NCBI RefSeq assembly: GCF_000731095.1
Contig: NZ_JMTZ01000168.1
Span: 1-33,584 of the forward strand
Origin: Lysobacter antibioticus
GTDB taxonomy: Bacteria > Pseudomonadota > Gammaproteobacteria > Xanthomonadales > Xanthomonadaceae
Length of the DNA stretch: 33,584 nt
Direction: 5' to 3'
The translations under genes were made by a program, and so were the position numbers. Position 1 is the stretch's first letter. Each line of letters starts with the position of its first letter. This document shows, piece by piece, positions 23,122 to 31,595 of this stretch. Below the pieces are notes generated by a model. The model had not been told where the DNA came from. It saw nothing but the letters and a program-made list of their open reading frames with translations, and did not search any database.

Positions 23122-23283
23122 AAACGCCGCCTTGTGCGGCGTTTCTCTTGAGGACTGGCTGCCGCCTTGTGCGGCGTTCTTTTTAAGGACTGGCTGCCAC
23201 CTAGTGCGGCGTGTCTCCTGCGGATTGGCTGCCGTCTTGTGCGGCGTTTCTAAAGAATCCCCGCCGCCTCGTGCGGCTTTTTT
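23122..23283 (+). repeat. Tandem array of five terminator-like hairpins, 35-bp period
   Basis: Units begin at 23126, 23161, 23196 and 23231, exactly 35 bp apart, with a fifth at 23263. Each has GCCGC, a 5-base loop (CTTGT, CTAGT or CTCGT) and GCGGC, usually followed by a T-rich tail; units 1-3 also share the spacer ending GGACTGGCT or GGATTGGCT. In unit 1 the stem extends to 9 bp (AAACGCCGC/GCGGCGTTT). Unit 3 (GCCAC) and unit 4 (GCCGT) have weakened stems. The array starts 30 bp after the parE stop codon. Confidence 0.93.
23263..23283 (+). terminator. Intrinsic terminator, last hairpin of the parE array
   Basis: Stem GCCGC/GCGGC with loop CTCGT, directly followed by six T residues. It is the best match to a textbook terminator in the array; unit 2 (23161-23184), with GTTCTTTTT behind it, is the next best. 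Confidence 0.8.
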
Positions 23284-23559
23284 CGGGCGCCGCCAGCTTG
23301 CCGCGGCGTCGGTCTTGGACGGTCTTCGCCCGAGACTGCGTTCGTCTTAGGGAGTTCCACCCCGCCCGCGGCGCGTTTCTTTGTGGCCCGTTTCTTTTTC
23401 GCAACAAGCGCCTTGCGGCGTTCTCTCCGGCATCACGCGGCCATGCCGCGGCTTGCGGCAACTTGAGCGCATCGATGGGCAAGGAGTTCGAAATGGAAGG
23501 ACGCCCCGATCATCGCTACCGGCCCGCCCTTGGCAGGCGCCTTGCGGAGGGACCGCGCC

Positions 23560-23958
23560 ATGGCCGTTGAACGCGCCGAAAGCGCCTTGAGCGAGCGCGA
23601 TGCCGATGCCTACGCCGAAACGCTGGCCGAAGCCTTTCCCGACGCCGGCGTCGAGTACGCGCGGCCGCGTTTGTTCGGCGTGCTGGCCTGGTTCGCCCTG
23701 TTGCTCGGCCCGGTCCTGGCCTGGCTGTTCGTGTTCGGCCTGACCCCGGACGACAAGTGCGGCACCTGGAGCCTGCACTGCACCGGCCGCGCGATCCTGT
23801 TCACCGCAGCGAGCTGGCTGTTCGGCAGCCTGCTCGCGATCGTCGCCCTGTTCCGCCGCGAACGCCACAGCATCGCGGTGCCGGCGCTGGTGTTGAACCT
23901 GATCCCCCTGCTCGGCCTGGTCGCGGCCTGCGTGGTGATCGTGCAGCGCTCAGGTTAA
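23560..23958 (+). CDS. Small membrane protein, 132 residues, unknown function
   Basis: A charged N-terminal 35 residues, probably cytoplasmic, is followed by three hydrophobic segments (about 38-60, 79-98, 106-127). Between the first two lies DDKCGTWSLHCTG with two Cys that could form a disulfide outside the membrane. No family recognised. Start set at ATG 23560, which has GGAGGG 8 nt upstream; the open frame begins 30 bp earlier at a TTG. Convergent with ycaQ (37-bp gap). It stands alone after the parE terminators. Confidence 0.7.
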   Translation: MAVERAESALSERDADAYAETLAEAFPDAGVEYARPRLFGVLAWFALLLGPVLAWLFVFGLTPDDKCGTWSLHCTGRAILFTAASWLFGSLLAIVALFRRERHSIAVPALVLNLIPLLGLVAACVVIVQRSG

Positions 23959-23995
23959 GCCGTCGCGGTCTCTGCCTGGCACCGACGCCTGCGGC

Positions 23996-25252
23996 TCAGG
24001 CCAAGGCCGCCAACGCCGCCTTGAGCGGTTTGGCGAACGCCGCCGGCCGGCACCGCGTCAATCGCACCGCCGGCGTCTCGTGCCAGCGCGCACAGTCGTC
24101 GATCGCGCGGGCGATGTCCGCGGCAAGCGCTTCGTCGGCGACGACGTCCTCTTCGAGATACAAGGCCTTGACCTCGAACTCGCCGTGCGCGCGATGCGCT
24201 TTCGCGTCGAGCCGCCCGACCAGGCGCCCGCGCGCCAGGATCGGCAGGACGAAATAGCCGTAGCGCCGCTTCGGCTCCGGCGTGTAGCACTCCAGGGTGT
24301 AGTCGAAGCCGAACAATTCGCTGGCGCGTTCGCGATCCCAGACCACCGGATCGAACGGCGACAGCAAGGTCGAGTGGGTCGCGCGCAGCCGCCCGCCTGC
24401 GGCCAGCGCGAGCGAGTCGGCGTGATCGCGATGGACATAGCCCGGCGACTGCCAACCCTTGACCTCGACCCGCAGCAAGTCGCCGGCCTCGACCAGTTCG
24501 GTCAGGTCGGCATCGCGCAGGCGCGGACGCAAGCGGTAGTAATCGGCGATCCAGCGCGCCTGGGCGATGCCGAGCGCGCGCACCGACTTCAGGATGGTGT
24601 CGCGCCGCACCGTCGCGGCCTCGATCGGCGTGCTGTCCCAACCCGGCACGGCTACGCCGGCGACGCGTTCGGCCAGGTCGTAAACGCGATGGAAATTGTC
24701 GCGCCGCGCGACCATCAGCTCGCCGAGGGCGAAGCCGGCTTCGAGCCAGCGCTTCTCTTCTTTCCAGCCCCACCAACCGCCGCCGGCGGAGCCCGCCTCG
24801 CGTTCGAAGTCCGAAGACTTGACCGCGCCGAGCTCGCGGATGTGTCCGAGCAGGCGGTCGATCTTGGCGCCGCTGCTCTGGCGATGACGCTGGGCGCTGC
24901 GGATCGCCCAGTGATGCGCGCGTTGCGGCAAACCATTGCGATGCAACAAGTAGTCGCTCATCGGCGCGAAGCAGGCTTCGTGGGCCCAGACTTCGAAGAT
25001 CTCGCGCTCGGCCAACAACTCTTCCAGCCAGCGCGCGCGATAACCGCCCACCCGCGAAAACAACACCAGGTAGGGGCTGCGCGCGACCACGTGGATGGTG
25101 TCGATCTGCAGCAACTGCATGCGCTCGATCGCGGCGAGCAGATCGGGCCGGCGCGCGCGCCGGCGCGGCCGGGCCAGCAGGCCTTGTGCGGCCAGATGCA
25201 AGGCGCGCGCCTGACCCACGGTCAGCCGCGGCGCCGCAGGCGCCTGGGTCAT
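23996..25252 (-). CDS. ycaQ: Winged-helix DNA glycosylase of the YcaQ/AlkX family
   Basis: 418 residues (E. coli YcaQ 410). Members are HTH_42 proteins; E. coli YcaQ (AlkX) unhooks interstrand DNA crosslinks and removes bulky N7-alkylguanines. The Q-x-D catalytic motif typical of AlkX is present as LLQIDTI near 47-53, followed by SPYLVLFSRVGGY, and FEVWAHEACFAP near 86-97. LSPFDPVVWDRERASELFGFDY and GRLVGRLDAKAHR mark the C-terminal half. The ATG overlaps the hutG stop (ATGA), so it is the last gene of an S9 peptidase-hutG-ycaQ operon. The coupling to histidine catabolism is unexplained. Confidence 0.93.
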   Translation of the reverse strand: MTQAPAAPRLTVGQARALHLAAQGLLARPRRRARRPDLLAAIERMQLLQIDTIHVVARSPYLVLFSRVGGYRARWLEELLAEREIFEVWAHEACFAPMSDYLLHRNGLPQRAHHWAIRSAQRHRQSSGAKIDRLLGHIRELGAVKSSDFEREAGSAGGGWWGWKEEKRWLEAGFALGELMVARRDNFHRVYDLAERVAGVAVPGWDSTPIEAATVRRDTILKSVRALGIAQARWIADYYRLRPRLRDADLTELVEAGDLLRVEVKGWQSPGYVHRDHADSLALAAGGRLRATHSTLLSPFDPVVWDRERASELFGFDYTLECYTPEPKRRYGYFVLPILARGRLVGRLDAKAHRAHGEFEVKALYLEEDVVADEALAADIARAIDDCARWHETPAVRLTRCRPAAFAKPLKAALAALA

Positions 25253-26055
25253 GCGTCGTCCGCGTCCAGGGTCGCGCGCAGCAAGGCCTCGATCACGACC
25301 TGCAGGCGCACCGCCTTGCTTTCGTCGTAGGCGAACGAGGCCTCGTCCATGTAGTTGCGCTGGCTGATCTCCAACTGCACCGCCTGCACGCCGATCTCGG
25401 GGTCGCCGTAGTGGCGGGTGATGTAGCCGCCCTTGAAGCGGCCGTTGGCGACCCACTCGTAGTCGCTCTGCGCGCCCAGGATGCGTTCGAGCCGCGCCTG
25501 CAGTTCGGGCAGGCAGCTCTTGCCGGCGGCGGTGCCGAGGTTGAGGTCCGGCAGGCGGCCCTCGAACAGGAACGGCACTTCGCCGCGGATCGAATGACCT
25601 TCCCACAGCACCGCACGGCCGTGCTCGCCGCGGATGCGGTCGAGCTCGCCGACCAGGGTGTCGTGATACGGGCGCCAGTACAGTTCGACGCGCTCGGCGA
25701 CTTCCTCCGGAGTCGGTGCCTGGCCCTCGAGATACACCGCTTCGCCGCTGAACTGCACCGCCGGACACAGGCCGGTGGTGTTCTGTCCGGGATACAGCGA
25801 GGTGTCGTCGGGCGGACGGTTCAGATCGACCACATAGCGCGAATAGCTCGGCACGATGATCGAGGCGCCGAACGCGCGGGCGAGCGCGTACAGGCGCGAC
25901 ACGTGCCAGTCGGTGTCCGGCGCGCGCCGCGCCGATTCGACCATGCGCGCGGCCAGCGCGTCGGGGATCAGCGCGCCGTCGTGCGGCAGGCTGATCAGCA
26001 AGGGCGCGGTGCCGCGGTGCAGTCGGTAGACGGGTTCGGTCGGGTGCGGCGTCAT
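25249..26055 (-). CDS. hutG: N-formylglutamate deformylase (amidohydrolase)
   Basis: 268 residues. Hydrolyses N-formyl-L-glutamate to glutamate and formate, the final step of one histidine degradation route. Family features: LLISLPHDGALIP near 19-31, VDLNRPPDDTSLYPGQNTTGLCP (75-98), WRPYHDTLVGELDRI, LWEGHSIRG, and the C-terminal LEISQRNYMDEASFAYDESKA. ATG start only 10 bp after the S9 peptidase stop codon, overlapping ycaQ at its end. No other hut genes are in the window, so the assignment rests on sequence and not on context. Confidence 0.93.
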   Translation of the reverse strand: MTPHPTEPVYRLHRGTAPLLISLPHDGALIPDALAARMVESARRAPDTDWHVSRLYALARAFGASIIVPSYSRYVVDLNRPPDDTSLYPGQNTTGLCPAVQFSGEAVYLEGQAPTPEEVAERVELYWRPYHDTLVGELDRIRGEHGRAVLWEGHSIRGEVPFLFEGRLPDLNLGTAAGKSCLPELQARLERILGAQSDYEWVANGRFKGGYITRHYGDPEIGVQAVQLEISQRNYMDEASFAYDESKAVRLQVVIEALLRATLDADDA

Positions 26056-26065
26056 GCGTTCGGAC

Positions 26066-28195
26066 TCAATCGGCGCCGGGCTTCAGCTGCCGGCGGAAGA
26101 AGTCCATGGTACTGCGATGGACCTGAAGCCAGGTCGCGTGGCGCAGGAAGAAATGATCCTCGTCGGGCAGGACCAGGGTCTCGACCGGCACGCCGCGCGC
26201 GCGCAGGCGCTCGACCAGGTCGACGCTCTGGGCGAATTTCACCGCGCGGTCGTCGTCGCCGTGCACGAACAGCACCGGCGAACGCCAACTGTCGACGTGC
26301 GCCATCGGCGAGGATTGCCAGGCCAGCTCCAGCTCGTCCGGCCCCAGCCCCCACAGGCCGCTGTTGTCGCCGCCCTTGGCGCTCTCGCGCCAATCGTGGA
26401 CGCCGTGGCGATCGAGCCCGGCCGCGAACAGGTCCGAATTGCGCGCCAGGGCCGAGGCGGTCAGGAAGCCGCCGTAGGAGCCGCCGTAGATGCCGATCCT
26501 GCGCGCATCGACGTCGTCGCGCTTGGCCAGATAGGCGTGTGCGGCCAGCACGTCCTGATACTCGCTGAAGCCGCGCGGCCCTTGTTTCTCGGCGCGGCGA
26601 AAGGCCTGGCCGTAATTGGTGCCGGCGCGGAAATTCAAGGCCAGCACCACGAAGCCTTGGCTCGCCAGCCACTGATTGCTGGCGTAGTCGGCGTAGTAAT
26701 AGCTGCCGTAATGCCAGCCCGGCAGCATCTGCCGGACCGGGCCGCCGTGCACGTAGACCAGCGCCGGGCGCTTGCCCTTGAACGAGGCCGGCGGCTCGAA
26801 CACGGTGGCATGCGAGACCACGCCGTCGCTGGCGCGCAGGCTCAGCGTCTTGGGCTCGACCAGGCGATCGATCGGAAAACGCGCCGGCAACTGCGCCGGG
26901 AAGATCCGCCGCACTTCGCCGCCGCTGCGCGGCATCACCGCGATCGCGCTGGGCCGGCGCGCATCGGCATGACGGAAGGCCAACCACTGCCCGCCGGCGA
27001 CCGCGACCGGCTCGGTCGCGATCTCGTGCTTGCCGGTCAACAGTTTCTGCGCGGCGCCCTTGGCGTCGACCGCGAACATCTGCCGGTAATCGAGTTCGGC
27101 GCAGTTGCCGCTGAAGAAGAAGCCGCCGTCCTCGGCCAGCACGCTGGTTTCGGCTTCGCATTCGCCGCGGCTCAGAGCGACCGGCTCGCCGCCGTCGGGC
27201 GACAGTGCATACCAATGCAGCCAACCGCTCTGTTCGGAGCTGAACACCAGGCGGTTGTCGCGGCTCCACTGCAGCGGGTCGGTCTCGGCGAACTGGGCAT
27301 AACCGCCGGCGTGATCGTTGGAACGGAACACGCGCTTGGCCTGGCCCGTGGCGGCATCGGCGACCCAGATCTCGAACACGTTGGCGCGGGTCAGGTCGAA
27401 CTGCTCGCCGTTGCGCGCGGCGGCCATGCGCAGGAAGGCGATGCGGCGGCCGTCCGGCGACCAGGCCGGATTGCTGTCGCGATTGAAGTCCGCGCCCATC
27501 CAGCGCACCGTGCGCGCGGCCAGGTCGAGCACGCCGATGAAGCTGTGGTCGCCGCGGTCGCTGGTGAAACTCAGGAACTTGCCGTCCGGCGAGAACGCCG
27601 CCGCACTGTTGCTGCCGCGGGTCTTGATCAGGGCTTCCTTGCACCACTGCGGCGCTTTGCCCCCGGGCACCGCGTAGCAACCGAGCATGCGCCCCTGCAC
27701 CAACAGCGCGTCGCCCTGCGGCGCAAATTGCATGCCGCGGCCGGAGCCGATGCGTTGCGGCTTGCCGGAACCGTCGCTGGCGACGACCCACACCGCCTGC
27801 TCCTGGCCATCGGGATCGCTGGTCGGATTGCTGTTGTTGCCGGCCGCGTCCGGCCCGCTGCCGCGCACGTAGGCCAGCCAGCGGCCGTCGTGGCTGAGCT
27901 GCAGAGGGCCGATGGCCTGGCCGTCGTCCTCGTCGTATGCGGTGAGCTTGTGGGGCGCGAAGCCGGGCGCGCGCGCCACCCAGACATTGCGCACGCCTTG
28001 ATCGTTCGACACCCAGGCCAGCACCGGCGCATCGCTCGCGCCGATCATCTGGTCGGGCCGCGGCACGCTGAGCAGGTCGGCGATGTCCATCGCCGGCTCT
28101 GCGGGCGCGGCGACCGCCGCGGCGATCGTGCCCCACGAGAGCGCAACGCCGATCGCGCCGGCCTTGATCCAATGACGTCCCTTGCCCTGATTCAT
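26066..28195 (-). CDS. Secreted S9-family prolyl oligopeptidase-like peptidase
   Basis: 709 residues. N-terminal signal peptide (about 1-30, hydrophobic AGAIGVALSWGTIAAAVAA). Residues 40-430 contain WD40/TolB-like beta-propeller blades (LSHDGRWLAYV, FSPDGKFLSFTSD, WSPDGRRIAFLR). The C-terminal alpha/beta hydrolase domain has the S9 nucleophile S573 in GIYGGSYGGF, with D649 in HGDDDRAV and H681 in PDEDHFF completing the triad. Exported dipeptidyl or acylaminoacyl peptidases of this type release short peptides in the periplasm. ATG start. First gene of a unit with hutG (10-bp gap) and ycaQ, which suggests peptide and amino-acid scavenging. Confidence 0.94.
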   Translation of the reverse strand: MNQGKGRHWIKAGAIGVALSWGTIAAAVAAPAEPAMDIADLLSVPRPDQMIGASDAPVLAWVSNDQGVRNVWVARAPGFAPHKLTAYDEDDGQAIGPLQLSHDGRWLAYVRGSGPDAAGNNSNPTSDPDGQEQAVWVVASDGSGKPQRIGSGRGMQFAPQGDALLVQGRMLGCYAVPGGKAPQWCKEALIKTRGSNSAAAFSPDGKFLSFTSDRGDHSFIGVLDLAARTVRWMGADFNRDSNPAWSPDGRRIAFLRMAAARNGEQFDLTRANVFEIWVADAATGQAKRVFRSNDHAGGYAQFAETDPLQWSRDNRLVFSSEQSGWLHWYALSPDGGEPVALSRGECEAETSVLAEDGGFFFSGNCAELDYRQMFAVDAKGAAQKLLTGKHEIATEPVAVAGGQWLAFRHADARRPSAIAVMPRSGGEVRRIFPAQLPARFPIDRLVEPKTLSLRASDGVVSHATVFEPPASFKGKRPALVYVHGGPVRQMLPGWHYGSYYYADYASNQWLASQGFVVLALNFRAGTNYGQAFRRAEKQGPRGFSEYQDVLAAHAYLAKRDDVDARRIGIYGGSYGGFLTASALARNSDLFAAGLDRHGVHDWRESAKGGDNSGLWGLGPDELELAWQSSPMAHVDSWRSPVLFVHGDDDRAVKFAQSVDLVERLRARGVPVETLVLPDEDHFFLRHATWLQVHRSTMDFFRRQLKPGAD

Positions 28196-28255
28196 CGCTG
28201 CCCCTGCTCGGATCGCCTGCCTGGCGCGCGCTACGCGGCGACGGTCGCCGGGACG

Positions 28256-29674
28256 TTAGCGCATCAGCACCACTTCCTCGGCGCTGGTCGGATGGATGGC
28301 GACCGTGTCGCGCAGGTCGTCGAGAGTGATGCCGCGCTTGAGCGCGACCGCGAAGCCTTGCAGCATCTCGTCGGCGGCCTCGCCGAGCAGATGGATGCCG
28401 ACCACGCGGCGCTCCTGGCCGACGCAGATCAGCTTGAACAGGCTGCGCTGCGGCGACTCGGCCAGGGCGTACAGCATCGGCCGAAACCCGGCGCGATAGA
28501 TGTGCAGGTTGTCACCATGTCGTGCCCGCGCCTCGTCCTCGGTCAGGCCGACCCGGCCGATCGGCGGGTGCGCGAACACCACGGTCGGGATGTCGTTCTG
28601 GTCGAGCCGGCCCTCGCGGCCACCATAGACGCGGTCCATAAGCCGGCGCGCGGCGGCGATCGCGACCGGGGTCAGTTGGGCGTCGGTGGTGACGTCGCCG
28701 ACCGCGTACAGATTCGCGACATTGGTCGCATGCAGGTCGTCGACGACGACGTGGCCGCGCGCATCCAGCGCCACGCCGACCCGGTCGAGCCCGATGCGCT
28801 CGCTGTTGGGCCGGCGTCCGGTCGCGAACAACACCTGGTCGAAGGCCTCGCTGAGCGCACCGTCGGCGCCGCGCAGGCGCACGCGCGCACCGTCGGCTTC
28901 GAGCGCCGCGACCGCGTGGCCGAAATGCAGGCGCACGCCGTTCTGGCGGTAGTCCTCGGCCAGCTGGGTGGTCAGTTCGGCGTCGAAAGCTTCGAGCAGG
29001 CGCGTGCCGCGCACGAACAATTCTACCTGGCTGCCGAGCGCCTGCAGCAGACCGGCGAGCTCGACCGCGATATAACCCGCGCCGACGATGGCGACGCGCT
29101 CGGGCGCGGCGCACCACTGGAAGAAATCGTCCGAGGTCGTGCCCAGTTCGGCGCCCGGGATCTGCGGCTTGACCGCGTGGCCGCCGGTGGCGATCAGGAT
29201 GCGCGGCGCGCTCAGGCGCGCGCCGTTCTCGCACTCCACCGTATTGGCGTCGAGCAACTGCGCGCGCATCGGCAACACCACGATGCCGGAGGCATCGAGG
29301 CGGCGCCGATAACTTTCGTGGATGTTGGCGATATAGCGCTGGCGGTGGACGATGAAGGTCGGCCAGTCGAGCGCGCAGGGCCGTTTCGGATCGGCGTCGA
29401 TCGAGAACCCCAGCGACTGCGCCATGCGCAGCTTGCCGGCGATGTCGGCGGCCAGCCACATGGCTTTCTTCGGCACGCAGCCGACGTTGACGCAGGTGCC
29501 ACCGAGCAGCGAAGGCTCGAGCAAGGCCACGCGTGCGCCGTGCTCGGCCGCGCGGAAGGCGCCGGCGAGGCCGCCGGAACCGCCGCCGATCACGATCAGG
29601 TCGAAGTGGGTGCGGCTGTCGTCGGCTTCGAGGGGCATGCTTTCGGAGGGCGCGCTTTCATGGGGCCTGCTCAT
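28256..29674 (-). CDS. gor: Glutathione reductase-type pyridine nucleotide-disulfide oxidoreductase
   Basis: 472 residues. FAD-binding IGGGSGG (29-35), redox-active disulfide GGTCVNVGCVPKK (C61, C66), NAD(P)-binding GAGYIAVELAGLLQALG with LFVRGTRLLEAFD, whose two arginines match the NADPH-selective positions of E. coli Gor, a second FAD motif VGDVTTDAQLTPVAI, and C-terminal catalytic HPTSAEE (H461). This supports NADPH-dependent glutathione reduction. The start at 29674 overlaps the dadA stop (ATGA); an in-frame ATG 12 codons later would give a more usual N terminus. Joined with dadA in one unit. Confidence 0.92.
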   Translation of the reverse strand: MSRPHESAPSESMPLEADDSRTHFDLIVIGGGSGGLAGAFRAAEHGARVALLEPSLLGGTCVNVGCVPKKAMWLAADIAGKLRMAQSLGFSIDADPKRPCALDWPTFIVHRQRYIANIHESYRRRLDASGIVVLPMRAQLLDANTVECENGARLSAPRILIATGGHAVKPQIPGAELGTTSDDFFQWCAAPERVAIVGAGYIAVELAGLLQALGSQVELFVRGTRLLEAFDAELTTQLAEDYRQNGVRLHFGHAVAALEADGARVRLRGADGALSEAFDQVLFATGRRPNSERIGLDRVGVALDARGHVVVDDLHATNVANLYAVGDVTTDAQLTPVAIAAARRLMDRVYGGREGRLDQNDIPTVVFAHPPIGRVGLTEDEARARHGDNLHIYRAGFRPMLYALAESPQRSLFKLICVGQERRVVGIHLLGEAADEMLQGFAVALKRGITLDDLRDTVAIHPTSAEEVVLMR

Positions 29675-30969
29675 GCGAAGCGCTCCGGTCGATAGGGATG
29701 CGGATCGATCGCGGTCTCGCGCCCGGCAATCAGGTCGGCGACGAGTTGGCCGGTGCCCGCGCTCATGCTCACCCCCATCATGCCGTGGCCGGTCGCCAGC
29801 CACAGCCCTTCGCAAGCGGGCACGCGGCCGATCAGCGGCACGTCGTCGACGCTCATCGGCCGCCAGCCGTACCAACGCTCGCGTTCGACCGGGCCGACCG
29901 GATGGTGCAGGTACTCGGCGGCGCCGCGTTCCAGGGCCGCCAGCCGGCGCGGGTTGAGGCTCTCGTCGTAGCCGGAGAATTCCATGGTGCTGCCAAGGCG
30001 GAACCCGCTGTCCCACATGGTCACGCAGACCTTGCGCTCGCGCAGCACCACCGGCCGGCGCGGCATCAACGGCGGGCGGTCGTAAGTGATCGAATAGCCC
30101 TTGCCCGGCTGCATCGCGCGCTGCAGCGACGGCAGGCCGATGGCGTCGGACAGCTTCGGCGTCCAGGCGCCGACCGCGACGACCACGTCGCGTGCGCGCA
30201 GCAGGCCCAGGCTGGTGTCGAGTTCGATGTGCGCACCCTCGCGACGCAAGTCGCGCAGCGCGCATTGCTCGGTGAAACGGCCGCCGTGCTCGCGCACGGT
30301 ACGCGCGAGCTCGGCGACGTAACGGTCGGGCCGCAGCACGGCGTCGTGGTCGAAACGGATCGCGCCGGCGACCCCGGGCTTGAAGGCCGGGTCCTGCGCC
30401 TCGTAGGCGGCGCCGTCCAGCAGGCTCACGCCGATGCCGAACTCGCGCAGCAGATCGAGTTCGAGCTGGCCGCTGGCGAAGGCCTTGGCGTCGCGGAACA
30501 CGTAGTCGACGCCGGCGGTGTCGAATTCGCACACCAGGCCGTAGCGCCCGACCCAGCTTTCCAGGCGTTCGCGCGAATCGTTGAGTAAGGCCGACTTGGC
30601 CTGTGCGCTGGCCCGCCAATCGCGGTCGTTGCAGCGCGCGGCGAAGCGCAACAGCCAGCCCCACAACTGCGGATCGAGCTTGGGATGCACGTACAGCGGC
30701 GCATCCGGGGTCAGCATCCAGCGCAGGGCCTGGGCGATCACGCCCGGCGCGGCCAGCGGCGTCGCATGGCTCGGAGTGATGGTGCCGCAATTGCCGTGCG
30801 AGCTGCCGCCGCCGATGCGTCCGGCGTCGATGACCCGCACCGAGCGTCCGCTTTCCAGCAGGGCAAGGGCGCAGGTCAGGCCGATCACGCCCGCGCCGAT
30901 CACGATCACGTCTTCGCCGCCCGTGGCGGCCGTCCGCTGTTCCACCCCACCCACCTGTGCTTCGCGCAT
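29671..30969 (-). CDS. dadA: D-amino acid dehydrogenase small subunit (FAD-dependent)
   Basis: 432 residues, the same length as E. coli DadA, which oxidises D-alanine and other D-amino acids at the inner membrane. FAD-binding VIVIGAGVIGLTCALALLE (about 21-39) and DAG-R-GGGSSHGN; C-terminal RPMSVDDVPLIGRVP and GLWLATGHGMMGVSMSAGTG are DAO-family hallmarks. Start set at ATG 30969; there is only a poor AGGG 3 nt before it, and a GTG about six codons downstream is possible. The open frame continues upstream in a Pro/Arg-rich stretch that is not family-like. Other DAO-family substrates cannot be excluded. Confidence 0.85.
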   Translation of the reverse strand: MREAQVGGVEQRTAATGGEDVIVIGAGVIGLTCALALLESGRSVRVIDAGRIGGGSSHGNCGTITPSHATPLAAPGVIAQALRWMLTPDAPLYVHPKLDPQLWGWLLRFAARCNDRDWRASAQAKSALLNDSRERLESWVGRYGLVCEFDTAGVDYVFRDAKAFASGQLELDLLREFGIGVSLLDGAAYEAQDPAFKPGVAGAIRFDHDAVLRPDRYVAELARTVREHGGRFTEQCALRDLRREGAHIELDTSLGLLRARDVVVAVGAWTPKLSDAIGLPSLQRAMQPGKGYSITYDRPPLMPRRPVVLRERKVCVTMWDSGFRLGSTMEFSGYDESLNPRRLAALERGAAEYLHHPVGPVERERWYGWRPMSVDDVPLIGRVPACEGLWLATGHGMMGVSMSAGTGQLVADLIAGRETAIDPHPYRPERFA

Positions 30970-31595
30970 TTGCCCTGTCAGCCAGTCCGGTTCGTTGTCG
31001 CGTGGCCGGGCCGCAGCGCTGCCGCCGCGGCCCCGGGTGCCGCCGGGAACCGCTCGGCACGTTCCGCATAGTACTAAGACTGGGCCGCGGCGAGCGCCGC
31101 CGGTTTTGCGGCTTGGGGCGGGCGGCGCCTCGTTGCGCCTCGGTTGAGGCGGCTGCACAGCGAACGGAAGGCTGCGATCCATCGATGCCGACCGCATTGC
31201 CGGGCCGATCCCCTACAGCAGCGCATGCTCGGCCGCAGCGCAGCGCAGCGAGGCGCCGACACCGCCGCCGCTGCGCATCGAGCCGGAAATCCGCCACCGC
31301 TCCGGTTGCGTTTTGGCCCATCGCGCCGGTTCTGTGACCAAGCGCGAAATGCGCCTCGCCGTTACGTGACCGCTCGCACCGATTTTTCATTCAAGCACAG
31401 CGGGCCGGCAGCCTAACGTCACTCCAGGCCCACCGTCCGACTCATGCAGACGCCACCGCCGCACATCGGGCAGGCCGATCCCTCCAAGCCGAACGTCCCT
31501 CGTCTCAGCCGACGAAGGGCGCCGCCGGAGGCTGCGAAAAAGCAATGACAGCACCTCACAAAACACGACCGTTACCTTCATTAGGGGATTCACCC
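30970..31595. other. 626-bp divergent intergenic region between dadA and the M4 protease
   Basis: No supported gene. A 34-codon frame (31444-31548) is Pro/Arg-rich and has no recognisable ribosome binding site. The region must hold promoters for both dadA and the protease gene, but I cannot point to a convincing -35/-10 pair. A CAGCG short repeat lies near 31234-31250. An isolated TGTGA at about 31330 lacks the TCACA partner of a Clp/CRP site. Confidence 0.5.

Larger units (their letters stand above)
23093..23559. other. 467-bp region between parE and the small membrane protein gene
   Basis: The first 190 bp hold the hairpin array (23122-23283). A further degenerate relative with CGCCTTGCGGCG lies at about 23409-23420, preceded by T-rich GTTTCTTTTTC. 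A 31-codon open frame (23475-23570) overlaps the next gene start by 11 bp but has no independent support. Confidence 0.6.

Noticed and set aside
23122-23283. Considered a CRISPR array because of regular repeats and spacers
   Set aside because: Repeats are only 15 bp of hairpin with similar, not unique, spacers (GGACTGGCT shared), and no cas genes are present.
23132-23350. 72-codon frame across the hairpin array after parE
   Set aside because: The 35-bp repeat is not a multiple of three, so no peptide repeat results, and the sequence is explained by terminator hairpins.
26054-29695. Very long plus-strand open frame (1213 codons) opposite the S9 peptidase, hutG start and gor genes
   Set aside because: It is antisense to three well-identified genes; its predicted protein is His/Asp/Arg/Ala-rich without any domain. 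Such frames are expected in GC-rich DNA because stop codons are rare on the opposite strand.
31325-31345. Possible Clp/CRP site (TGTGA) upstream of the M4 protease
   Set aside because: Only one half-site; no TCACA at the proper spacing.
31444-31548. 34-codon frame just upstream of the M4 protease as a possible leader peptide
   Set aside because: Pro/Arg-rich, no ribosome binding site, and typical of random GC-rich DNA.
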